NCBI GenBank assembly: GCA_013398175.1
Contig: VZRZ01007772.1
Span: 1-64,000, forward strand
Length of the DNA stretch: 64,000 bases
Reading direction: 5' to 3'
Origin: Climacteris rufus
Lineage: Eukaryota; Chordata; Aves; Passeriformes; Climacteridae
Under the pieces are notes generated by a model. It was given only the letters and a program-made list of their open reading frames with translations. It was not told where the DNA came from and did no database searches. Position numbers and translations under genes: made by a program. Numbering within the stretch: position 1 is the stretch's first letter; the number at the start of each line of letters is the position of its first letter. Below, piece by piece: positions 26,801-40,200 of the stretch.

Positions 26801-29800
26801 TTCAGGCGGAAGGAATTCAAAACTGGGGCGTGTATGTGCAACTGGAAAGCTCTGTTTAAAATGCAACCTCAGCTTCCCCCAGCCCCCCTGCAGCAGAAGT
26901 GCAAGGCTCCATACTTCCACAATGGCATCGCTCAGGTGCTTCTGCTGGCGGAACAGGATGTTGGTGGCTCCCGCGACGAAGCCGCGCACCGTCACGTCCG
27001 ACAGCAGGTGATGCTGCTGCAGCGCCATGTAGGGCAAGCACAGGTACCCCTGCAGCGACACACACACTCACACAAAGAGCATTCCAAAAGGTGCCTCTTT
27101 TCAGAGTTTTTCCCAATAAAAGCCAGCACATTTCACCCAGAACGAGCCTCGGTTATTGCAGTGTCAGCCACCACTGCCTGTTGTTTTGCTACGCTGTATT
27201 TGCGAGGCGAAGCCACCAGATTCCACATGAATTCAATTTTTCAAGAGATTGTGTTGCCTTTCAGTCAGGACTGAAAGTGAAATCCAACACAAGTGACAGG
27301 AATTAAATATGTTTATAAGGCAACAGAATAACCAGTGTATAATAAGCAACAAGAGTGAGGTCTCAGGTCAGTTCATGGAGATAAGGATTCATCTCTCCAG
27401 TTGTCTTCAGATAGTTGTGAGGCACATAATGCAGGAAAAAGCTACAGACTGCTCTCCACATTTTGTGGGTGGAGATTTCCAGACACCAGAGATAGCAATC
27501 AATTTTTGATAAGCATATGCAAGCCTGCTTTAAGAAGGAGCAGGACAGAAAGCAACACACTGCGCTGTTTAGCCACTTCATGATTGCAAATTCACCTAGC
27601 ATCCTACACTCCAATTCAAAAAAAACCCAAAACATTTTGAAAAAGGGCTTTGAGTTAGTCATCAAGGGACTACTGAGAGGCAAATGTAGGTAATTTTCTT
27701 AAATACAGGATCAACATACCCCTGACATCCAATTCCAGCTGTTCAACTGCATAAAGCTCAAAGCAATTTATTCACTAGGGTAATGGCACATTGGGCAAAA
27801 ACAAAGAGCACACACACTTTACCACACAGTACATGGTAACTGGAAACATACAGAAGAAAGGAGCATAACTATTCCCTTTTTTTTGTATTAGACACAGGGA
27901 TGGCCTTAGAGATGACAAACACTTATCAGCTGAAAACAAACAGCCTGTGTCAAAGGAACAGCAGCTCTTTGAAAGGAATCACAAACCTAAAGTGGAAAGT
28001 TCTCAAAAAATACAGTTTAAGAAGCAGGAAAAAGAAGGTTTAATTACTGTATACAAAGTAGCAAAGTCTGGGAAATGTTTCACTATTTAAAGTATCAAAT
28101 GTCAGTTTCCAAATGCACATTTGTAAGTAGAACTTTTATTTCCATGAACAGGTTCCATTCTTTTTTAAGAGAGTGCAAATGAAACGACTATTCGATCTTA
28201 CAGAACTGGGACTAAAGAAACAAGTACCACAAGCTATTTTCCCTCATGCTCAGGTGTACCTGGATAATGTGTTATGCCACCTGGCAAAATCTCCTCCCAT
28301 TCAAATTTGTCAGATTTATTAGTCTTTCCATGGCATGGCATAAAACAACCCTGCGTTGAAAGCTTTAAAGGAGATGTAAACTTTCCAGTAAGTGGTCAAA
28401 CTAACTTTGAATCATATTTTTCTGCTAACTCAGACATGTAAAGCCTTTTCTGCTTTAATTCCATTGGATGAACTCAAGAGAAAAGTGCCTTTGTGGAACA
28501 GAAGGTAAACATGTAGAAACCGTCAGCTTCCTTAAAATTCTTTTCCAGTTGATGAGCTTAGCAGCAAACAAAAGTATGCCCTTGGAGGTCCCCTTATCAA
28601 TTATGTTATTCTTGCTTTCCAACTAGTATATTCAGTAGAACTAGACTAAATACAACTTGCAGGCTATTGTTTTCATCAGACAGATGATAAGGACTAACAC
28701 CAGACTGCAGATCTTTGTTGAAACAGCATTTCTAATGGTGACATGAAGCAATACTGCTCACTTGGGGCCACACAATGTACTATTTCCAATGAAAGCTACT
28801 GTGAGAAGCTTAAACACAATCAGAAAACACAGTATTCTGCAAGGAAATGCAAATAAACCCCTCCAATGGAAGAAAAACCACTTTGAACTTCACCAGCTTG
28901 AGGAAATAAATGTGAGTTTTCTATCTTCTACTGTGGGCAAATGTTCATCTAAAAGTTTATTACATTAAAAACAAAACAATAAAATGTACTATATCACTTC
29001 TTTTACTGATGAAAGTGTCTTTAAAAGGGATGCATTTTCCCTGGGTTTTATGGGAAACCAGCCCTACTGACCTATTGCTTGTTATTTCACTATGCCTATC
29101 AGAGTCCTTAGAGAGACTCTGGAATACCTGGAGTTCAGTTAGGCATCAGTGCAAGCCTAAAATTCAGTAGCTCAGCACTGTGCACAAAGAGAAAACCAGG
29201 AAGAATTATCATGGAGAGAAGGGTGAAATTTTATCTTTTTTTGTATGTGTGTGTGTATATATATGCATTTATATACACATTTAGTGCATATATACACATA
29301 CACATTTAAAAATACATATGCAGATATAAATTGAAAGAGGAAAACATAGGCTTAGGTGTCAGAGAAGATGGAGCTTTCAGAATCTTAGTTTAGGCTAAGG
29401 TATCTAAATGCTTCTTAAGTACTCTGATCTTGCCCTGTATAGGTTAGGTCAACAATACTTCAGAGTAGAAGAGAACTGTAGTTTGTGATACACACAATTT
29501 ATTAACCACAGTGGGGCTGCAGGTTTCCATCAGATAGAACTGCAAACAGGATGAAGTGTATGTATGAAGGAAGAGTGGAATGCAAATAAGCACGAGCACA
29601 ACCCTCCCAGACGTGCACTCACCTTCCCACCCGCCCAGGAGAGACTGTACTGACACGGTTTGTAGCACCTACTGCCCACCTGGAGTTGGGTAACCTAAAT
29701 CACCAGCCACTTCTGAAAAGGAGATGTCTTAGGTCACCAGGCACCAGGAAGAACATGCTTACCTTTGTAAAAATAGCCAGTGGCAGGCCATACTGGTCCT

Positions 29801-31228
29801 CTTCCAAGCCAGAGAGCAGTCCCTGGACAAGCACTGTGTGCCCTGTGTTTGCCTGGGGCTGCACGGTGATTGGGAGGCCTCCCGAGCTCGTGCCTTTGCC
29901 CCCAACATTTTCTGCCTGTTCTGACGCTGGATTTTCATGTTCTCCTTCTTTCAAACTGGACTCCTCCAAAATGCCAGGATCCAGGGGCTCCCAGTCGCTC
30001 TCTGAGGACGCTGGAGAAGCACGGGAAGGAACTTTCAAGCGCTGCACAGCACCATTGGAGGGCTGAGCTCCGTTGCAAGTCTTCTCTGGCTGGGAGAAAG
30101 GCACCTTTGCTTTCTGGCCTTCCAGTGAATTGTTTCCTGCCATCTTCCTGTCTCCCTTTCCCATTGCCAAGTTTGCATTTGAAGCATCACCAGCAGACAC
30201 AGAAACATAATCATCTAACTGTGGTGTGCTTTCCTGCAAGCCAGCATCCTCTGATATGCTCTTTCTTGGTCTGTACTGTGAGGAGTCACTAAGACCGTGT
30301 TCAATCATACCTGGAAAGCAACAGCACACACAAATTTCAGCATCTCAACAGAAATTTAAGTGACTTTTGTAAGAAAAAATTAACGAAGTGCTCTTGTGCA
30401 CGTAGAGGAAATCATGCATTTTAAGCCAGCACTTTGGGGAGGGAGGTGTGTGTTGAAAAAACCAAACCCCACGCTTTCTCTCCTAAAGAATCTGCCCCAA
30501 CATTTTGCTTTGAGAAGACTGGTTAGAAGCTAAGAATTAGCAAGGTTAGGGGTTATGTTTGTTTGTTTGTTCTTTAAGAGCACATGTAGAAGGAAGAGAA
30601 GAGTTTCTATTTTTGGTTTTTAAGAAACTCAACAGGAATGTGTGACTTATTCAGGAGCCCATCTATGCCACCCACAGGCAATACAGAAAATCCAGTGTCT
30701 TCAAAAAAGCACAAGAAATAACCCATGAAGTGCAGGTAGTAAGTGCAGGAGGTGTGCACATAGTACATGGACATGCATACTAGCCACCCATTTTTCAGGC
30801 AACATATCAACCTAACTTTTATTATCACAGAAGTTGATTTCCAAATGACAGCACAACCAGCCTCAGTTATCACCAGAAAGCATACAAAAAGAAGTCCAAA
30901 CTTCTCTTCTTACCAGGAAAGAGTGACAAGACAGTCATCAGAGCTCCCACCAATCTATTTACAGGAGAAATATAAAACAGCACCTGGTGGCAGGAGGAAG
31001 GGCAATGGGAGGAAGAAAGAATGCAAGAGAGAAAAGGGGAGTTAGGGGGGGAGAATGAGAAAAATAAAATTACACTTATGCATGACAAAGAACCCATGCA
31101 AACCATTCAAGGCACTGCTTTTTATGTTGTATTAGAAGGTCTGCTTACTAACAAAATCTCCTACAGCAGTTCAAAGTAAATATTTAAATATGTCTGTACT
31201 ATCCTTACATAATATTTGTAATACATGC

Positions 31229-31260
<32 letters not shown>

Positions 31261-34200
31261 TGTAACACACTTGTCAGTCATTCAGATTTTTCTATCAGTT
31301 TTTAAGATGTTTTTACAAATTGATGCAGTTACTGAACGACTGACAGAAAAAAGGCTGTTCCTGGCATGCTGCACAAATTCCTGCTCATTTGTAGCACATT
31401 AAATTCTGTGTTACAAATCAAAGAGGCCAAATAATCTCCATTCCAGAATGCTGACACAAACCTATGCAAAAACATTTCTTTTAAGGAATTATATTAAGGA
31501 TATGTAGATAAATGAAAAAAGGGAAAAATGCTGCATGCATTTATTACAGTAACATTCATAAGTAACAAAATTTTTTTGGAAACAGAAGACATGACTCATA
31601 TTAACTTTGGTAAAGCACTTAAGGCATAACATGAGAAAACAGAATCCCCTTAATCAAATCAGAGAGACTAGGATTAGTAAATTAGTTAGGAATTCAAAAG
31701 GGAGTGTTAAAGGCTAGCAATGAAAGAAGAAACAGAAGCCAGACTGAATATTACTACTGGAATTTCTTCAAAATAGGCCTTCAGGAGGATAAGGGAAAAA
31801 GGAAAAAAAAACAAAACCAAAAACCCTCAAAACAACCCAAACCCAAAAAATCCCCACAAAAGTCAACTTGTTTAAAAATGACATTTTTACATTTCTTAAT
31901 CAGCACAATACTAGTAAAAAACCACACATAAGCATTACAAGGAATCAAGAATGCAAAGGAATGCAGAATGATCTAACTTCATAACTTTGCAGTCAATAGG
32001 TATATGATGAAAACAGAAGTGCAAGTTTGTGGATTTAGTCTTAATAACAGACTTCTGCTGTAAAATAGGAAGACACTTTAGAAGAGATTGATGAATAATA
32101 ACTCATGTCCCACTAGTATTTGCCAGTCTACAAGCTGGTGAATTGATGGAACCAAGAGAAAGACCTACAGAGCTTCAACAAAAACCAAATTATGTTTAAC
32201 AGTACCTCAGCTAAAAACAGGCTATCTATATTATCATAAACATATTCAAGAGAAAAATTGTGCAAGATGTGTGAATTCAAATTGCAACAACCACTGAAAA
32301 AAGTGTGATGAAAAGAACATGCAGCTCATCTGTGGAAAGAGTTTTGGCTGACTCCAATGGGAATAGAAATGTCTAACTTTTAAGATGCTGCTTTGTAATG
32401 TATGTATGGAAAATGCATGATGTAATAGCAATGAACTGCAACAGAAACCCTATGATACTCCCACAGGTTTAGATTCTCAGACACCATGCAGTCCTAGCCA
32501 AGCTTATTTTTAAGCCTACAGAAATAATTAAGCCTATAAAGAAGAACCTTGTTTTATAGAAGCCTGTTCCAGTCTAGGTTTTTGTTTGGGTACAGCACTC
32601 ACTTCAGGCAAATACTTTTCTATATTTGTTTCATCAGGTCCCTCTGCCATCTTTCTGTCTATAAGGATGCACACCTCCTTACCCCTCCCACTCTCACTAC
32701 AAGGCCCACAACATTCACATCAGCAAACTGGGTGGTCCTGGCAGCAGAAAGTCAGATGATCACCATCTGGAAGTAGTCTTCCAGCCTAATAACAGCTGAG
32801 AGGTGAAAAAAAGTTTTTAGCCTGTGGAAAAACATCAACCAAATAGCTACAGATTAAAGGAAATTGGTCTGTGGCATTTTTCAGATCAAGGAAAATTGGC
32901 ATTACCAGTGGCTTCTTGCATATTATGTTTAAGGTCTTTGAACATAGGGATTCCCACAGTTACTCTGGAACCATAACATCTGCCAGAAAACAGGCAGTGC
33001 CAGAAAGCCAAAACTTTCTTTTGAAATTGCAAGTGTTGTCTTCCTGTCAGAGCTTAGGGAAAAACAGAAACAAAGCAACCTGCAGGTTTGTTCCACAAGC
33101 ATTCAGCTACTTTCAAAACAACTCCATGTGTTTGAGTAACATGAACACACTTGGGAAACCCTCTCTCTCCTCTCTTCCTGTGCATTTGTGTCCTGTGGTT
33201 TGAGCAGTTGCAGAAAAGAACTGTAGCTCAGTGAAGTATGTTCTTTATATATGTCCAAATGTGAACTGATCTGGTGACTCCTACTATGCCATAATTTGAT
33301 TTTCTCAAGTATACCTTTTGCATAGCCTTTAATACAGTCATCTTCAGCATATGCCTCCTTCATGCAGAAACTGCATTTATTCTCATCAACAAATACTGAG
33401 AACTGCCAAGGTATATCTGACAGAATTCAGTGACAAGTGCAAAAGCTTTGGAGAAGCTGCTACTTCTATTTTAAAACAGAATAGCATATTTACTGCCTCA
33501 CAAAAGACAGCTAGGCCTCAGACAGAGACTTAAAAAACCCTCCATAGCAGTTTTGGTATCTTATAGATTAAATGCTACTGACTTTCCAGCTGCAGCTAAC
33601 AGGAAATTCTAACATTCCATCTCAGAACTCTGAAGAAGTTGGGTTTTAACACAGCAGGTTCACTGAAGAAGAAGTCACATTTGGGAAACCGAAACAAAAC
33701 TTTGAACACAATTTTTAAACTAAACCAAAATGAAATCCCTTCATAAGTGTGTCTGGCTGCTGATACACAGTCATTTCACTCAAAGTCCTTGTTCTAGGGC
33801 ATTCATATGTACACAGAAAAAAACCAAACATCTCAATTTCACATCTGCTTTCACATTTTGCTTATTACACTTATATTACTAAAATAGCATTGCTTCTGAG
33901 GCAGTAAGACAGCCCAAAGAAAGCACCAAGCCTAGAATTCAGCACTTTTTACCAATTCATAATCTGAGTTCAGCCTGAGCTAACAGCTACAGCTCTCTTC
34001 ATTGTCTCCTGCAGGTGTCCATGCAATTCAGGTCTCAAGGACACTTCCAGCACTTGTTTCCTTTGGTCTGTCTATTTAAAGTCTGAACCAGAAGTTCTAC
34101 TTACTGACTCCCTGTAAAGCTGTATGTGCCCTTTTAGGCACCCACATTTCCTATCAGTTCCTCCACACAGGTACTTATCTGCACAATGTGTATCTTTTCC

Positions 34201-37200
34201 TATATTTTACAGTCTCTCTGGTCACATTTCATCACATTTTACTCCCTCTGGCTGGGACAGCTATTAATGAGGCAAAGTGTGGACAGAACAGAAGTGGAGG
34301 CAAATTTATAGGTCAACACACAGCAGTTTGTTTTAGCCTAATAGCCCAATTTATATATTGATGCAAAGCTGTTGATACTACTTCAGATGTTTCTATTTTA
34401 TGTATGAAAAAAATTTCACAATTGAATTTCTATTTAAATTACCACCCTCAGCTTACAAAACGTTACCTTTTTCTCTAGAAGAATCAATTTAAAAAGGATC
34501 AAGACCTGAAAAAAACACAAAAAGAAAAACCATGGTGAGTGAACCAGTGCCATTTATCAAAAATACTGCGCAAGCACAATCTCTTCTTCAAGGTTTCATG
34601 TTAATCACTGCATAACTGTCAAATGACACATTTAACCAGTGAAAACCAGTTAAAATATCCTTTCTCCACCCGAGCACACATTTAAAAATAGCATGAGATG
34701 CAAAAAAAACCCCTCCACAAACAAGAACGGTGTAATTTGAAGCATACATAGCTTAGCAGAAAGAACATGTTGTGCAATTCCAGAATTTTAAAAAACAGTA
34801 AACTGCATAAACAAAGAGGACTTTCTCCACACAATTACTGAAAAAAATCCAGCAAAACACCAGGAACAGTATTCACCTCACCTAATTTTAAGCATCTGCA
34901 GGTGAGGCATCTAGGGGTGTGACTGCCAGACATCTGAAGTTAAACAAAAGTGAGTTCTACCCCAAAAATCTCCTGAGCAGGTGCAAATACACCATGAAAT
35001 CCAGATTCTCCAAGTTGTTTCCTTTATGCATCTCAGTTAATAAAAGACTCTAAATGCTATTTATACTTGACCTATAGGATACACACTCAATTTCAATAGG
35101 AATTAGGAAAAACCTGGAGAGATCCAAGTCCCCTCAGGTTCTATGATGGAAGAAGCTACAAAATGCACAAAATACAGGGGAAAATGCTCCAAGTTGTGTC
35201 TGCACAGACTTCAGCAATACTCCTTTGTCACATTCATCGAATGAGAAACAGGAAACAGAAAGAAAAGCACAAAGGAGATAGCATTTGCACTTTGGGGCAG
35301 GACTAAAAACTGTCACACAAACCTAGAAATCTCCAGGAATCCCTCAGACTGACAAAACTCCTCAGTCTGGACTTTCACTGAAGTTATGCAGGTGGAATGG
35401 AAGGGAAAAATCAGGAGGCTGTAACCTGCAGAACCTGGGAAACAGTCTTCTTACTCCTGGCTCAGGTATGTCTAGATATGTTCATAATTCCATTCCTCAC
35501 AAAGCATTTTGCTCCCCAAAACAGCACAGTCCTTGATATATCTAGCAGAAAATGCCTACCTTGTGTCTAAAATGGAGAACAAGGTCCCGAGGAGACAGAC
35601 CTGAGATGCCAAAAAGAGAGCAATGATTACAGTTCAACAGCTGATAGGGATACTAACTTAATTCTTGTCACCATTTTTCAGCAGGAGGGAGATACCCATT
35701 CTGGCTTCTGTGTGAACCTGATTATTTCAACAGCAGAAGTCATACAAAACTCGGGTTTTTTTTTTTCAGCAGGAGCAAGAGTTCATCAATAATCGTGAAT
35801 AACTGTGCTCTGAGTTAACTTCTGTTTGCTGCCACTCAGCCTTAGGGAAACACTGAAGTAAATATTACATTGTGCATTCAGAAAACACAGGGAAGAGTCA
35901 GAACTGGGTGGGGAGATATTCCAAATATCAGGTATATGGAAGCTTGAGCACCCTACACATCAAATTGTTCAATCTAAATATTAAGCAGGTATTGTTTCCC
36001 AAAAGCAGACAAACAGTTGCTGGTCAGACTGTTAGGTCAGGAAGTAAAATGGCTTTCAACCTATTGTGAAAGCAACACTACATTTTATATTTATTTAAAT
36101 CCATTAATAAAGAAATGCAGACCTCTGCTGCTTAATCTGTTAATGCACATAAACAAATTAGCTCAGGAAAGGCATGTTTTGTTTAGTGTAACACTATCTC
36201 TGCTGCTTTCTAGAAAACAAGTCACTTACCAAGATAAACTTGTGACCCTTCTAATAAAGTATTGCCCAAGGAACTATTCATATGATCATAAAGTTCCTGT
36301 AAAAGTTAGAACAAAGGCAAAAAAACCCCAGAAGCTGTTAATGGCATATGGTCACACAAAATCCAGAATAAATAAAATTCACTTATTCAAGGATTGCAAT
36401 GGCTTATTCCAGAAAGAAAGTAAAATTTTACTAATGGAGTCAACAGAAATACAGTTTGGCAATCACACACATTCTTGTATTTCATTACAAATCAGAAAGT
36501 TGACCCTGTCACATTTGGGTAGTACATTTAGTTCATGTTAAGGTATTACAGGAGCTGAATAACTGAATGCCTTATGCAAAAAGGAGTATTTGAGCCCTAA
36601 ACAAAACCACTAAAGTTTGTGGCCATTATTGCAAGGTTACCTTTAGAATTGAAATTTGTGAGAAGTCTTTTTCTTCAAAATATGCGTGTGTGATGAGCTG
36701 CAGCTTTGCCTGAAGTAACCCATACAAAGGCTTGGAAGAAAACAAACACAAAAGCAAGTGAATAAAACTATGTGGTCACTCATTTCAAACTTTAACCTTC
36801 TCTCATGCATATCTTGCAATACTGACACATGATTACACATGGAGTTCATGGATGAGCATGCTCAGTGGCTAACTCCCAGCATCTTTCTCTTCTGCTCGTT
36901 TTAAATGATGATAATTTCATTTTCTTTCCAGTTGCAGGTGCCATACCCTCACTGGACATCTTTCTAGAAAAGTACTTTCCTGCTTTAACACTGCTCACAC
37001 AGCTGCAGTAATAGTTTTTTCCTCAGCTTTAAGCACAAAAAGAATTTCTGTTCCCTGCCTTCAGCTTTTGCTGAACAGGTAGAAATAAAAGGTATCTCTT
37101 CAAAACAAGAATATGCTGTATGTGTGACTATCTTAAAACCTCCCTCACAGTTGTCAGTAGCCACTGTCTCCAGCTACGAGCTGATCTTTGAGGTCCCTTC

Positions 37201-40200
37201 CAACCCCAACCACTCTATGATTATACTGGCCAAAACCCTTAATTTTACCATAGGAAATTGTATTAGTAGCATTTGGGAAGAATCAAAAGTGCAAACAGGT
37301 ATCTTCATCCTTGACAACAGGCAGGCACTTTTCCAATTACAAGGAGATACCACAATTCAAGGCAGCTCACTCAAATGCTGTAGCCTTCCAATTCAATTTT
37401 ACTTTGGTATTTCGTTACCCTTTGCAAGGACTGAGAGAGATGTCTGAAGCCAAGTGTTCCAAATAAGAATATGGAAGAATAGTGATTGGTAAGGTTACCT
37501 GGAAGTGTTTTGGGAGTTAAACAAACATTCTTACCAGCTGACTGAGAACACAGACACTTTTCTGTACAGTTTCTCGGGTGATGTCTGCTTGCCGTACTTT
37601 TAATGCCTAAGAAATAGAAATATTACAGTATTTTTACCCAAACACAATTCAAAAAGAATTCTTTCCCAACTCTAGTTGCCACGTACCATCTTCCTATTTA
37701 AACAAAATCTTAAAACTGGCTATATTCAATGGACTATCTAAACCATGCAACAGTATGTTCCTGTGTTTTCAGAAGGGATAGGCTGGGGAGGAGGGGCATG
37801 AGTGTTGTCCCGTGTTAAGAAATGGATGGATTGTGAAGAGCTGCCTCTGAGAAACAGCCAGGTTGAGAGTTTGTGGGTAAAAATCAAGGACAGGACCAAA
37901 AAAATGACACCTTGTGGCTGGGGTGTACTGCAGACTGCCTGGTCAGGGGCAGCCTCTTGACAAGGCCTTCTTGCTTCAGCCACAGGAACCATCATGCTCA
38001 CAAGCTCTCATCCTAATGGGGGAATTCAACCACATGGATGCCTGCTGGGAAAGCAACAGCTATTTTACAGCAGGCTGTAAACAATGAGATAGTGGATGCC
38101 CCACTCCTGGCAGCTTTGAAGGCTCCGTTGGATGGGGCTCTGAGAAACCTGCTCTGGTGGGTAACAACCCTGCCCATGGCAGGGAGTGGAACTAGAAAAT
38201 CTCTAAGGTCCCTTCCAACCCAAACCATTCCATGATGATTCTGTGATTCCACCTAGAAAAAAGGGTCATAACACTGTCATGTCAGAGCTGTATTCTCATC
38301 TTATTGTGTCCAGCAAAGATCCAAATACAGCTGTGACAATCAGCAAAGAACCATTCAAAAGACACTAGCATGAGAAAAAGGCAACAGCCTGGAAAAGGAA
38401 ATGGCATTTTAACTCAGGGTAATGCACAGGAGAGAAACCAGAAGACATTGCCTGCTCTTCTCTAACATTATCTCTGAAAATGGGCCAGCTTAAAAAGTCT
38501 CTACCTAGAAATTGTTTGTTTCATGCTCAAGGATTTTCTTTAAGCCACCATTAAATAAAAGAGGTATCATCCACAAAATAAGCTACATTCTCAGCCAGAA
38601 CAAAAGGTCCCAGCACTTAACAGCAAACCTAGAAATGGTGGGGGCAGAATACAGACAAATGATTCACTTAACTGTACAAAACAGAAATTGTATGGACTGC
38701 AGCCCACACATCAAAAAGGACAGATGGAGAGAGTGCTAGAGCTGTCATATGAAACACACTGGGTTTTATTCTACTTGTGCCAAAGAGTTCATTTTAAACA
38801 TCTATTTATCTTCTTAATTGGTTACTAAAAAGCGTAAACTGGAATCAAGAGCACAATAAAGCCAAGTTATTGCACAGTTAAACACACCAAGACTCTAAAT
38901 CACAGAATACAGTGAAGACTGGTGCAAAAATAATGAGTGAATGAAAACCAACATGGAATTTAGTTCAAAAGAAACAAAATTAAAAACTGCACGTTTAAAT
39001 TTTCTCCTAGAGCATAAACAGGAACTTGAAATATAATCAAGATATAATTAACATGAAAACAGAGTACCTAAATGAGCTTTATATTCAGACAGTGCAAATT
39101 AAAACACAAACCCACATGACATTCCAGATTCTTGTCATTTCACTGAAAAGGGAAGTAATTTTAAAAGAAATTTGCAATAACTTTTCAATTCTAAGTGTAC
39201 AGATCATACTACTATTACTATTTTTGAAAATATCAAGTCCTTAATTTCCTCAGTGTTATCAGATGCACACTGGGTTTTTTTCTTTTACTGCTAAAAGTTT
39301 GGGATGGCTAAGCACTACCATGAATGGGAAGATTCTGGTCTACTCTGCAAGTCTACTTTTGGCAAAAGGGGTTAGGTGAAGGGAAACATCCTGACTTGCA
39401 TGGTCAGATCCCAGGAAATACTCAAATTCTCCATAGTCACACAGGGGAGAAATGTCAACTTTTTCCACCCAAAAAAGGCCAGCTTCCTGAAAACTTGACT
39501 GGGCTGCCTGACAGACTGTGAGCTGCATTTTGCTCCTTGGTGCTAATGGCTGGGTTAGGTGTCAAGAAACAGAATTTATTTTTCAAATGCCTTGAACATT
39601 TCAAAAGATCACAAAGCCTGCAAAGAATAGTTCAAGTTCTGGAGCGCGTGTTTTCACAGACTTTTCATGTAAGATGATGGTGCAGTTTTTGCATGTTGGT
39701 GTAATGCAAGCCACTGAATTTTAGGGTTGTTAATACATCAAGCCCATTATTTCATTCATAGAATTGATTCACCTTTGCTTCAATCTGTCGATAGCAAGAG
39801 ACACCATACACCGTGCTTCGATCCCCACACCTCGGCGGCAGATGGAAGAACACGGTGTCTAAAAAAAAGAAAAGACTATTTTGTAAGTCACTGACAAGAC
39901 TTCAGTACATTTACTTTCAGCATCATTTATCTATAAGAGGTTTACTGCTGGAAATACGAGCACACACTTACTTCCTGAAACTTAAAAAAGAAAAAAAAAA
40001 GAAAAAGTCCCCTGTAAAGCTAGGCCTGAACCCAAACTTTGTGGAAGAATCTCCAGTTGTGCAGAACAGCCCCATATTTGGCCAGACCAAGCTTTTATAA
40101 GCCAACTTATGGCTTCTCAGAAGCAGCTATTGACAGCAGAGAAGCACCCAGAAACCTACAGACATGCTTTCCCAACTCAGTACAAAGGAGCAAAGGCAAG

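Noticed and set aside
36017..36541. 174-codon + strand frame
   Set aside because: It overlaps the AVL9 exon at 36230-36296 in antisense and includes intron sequence on both sides. No recognisable family.
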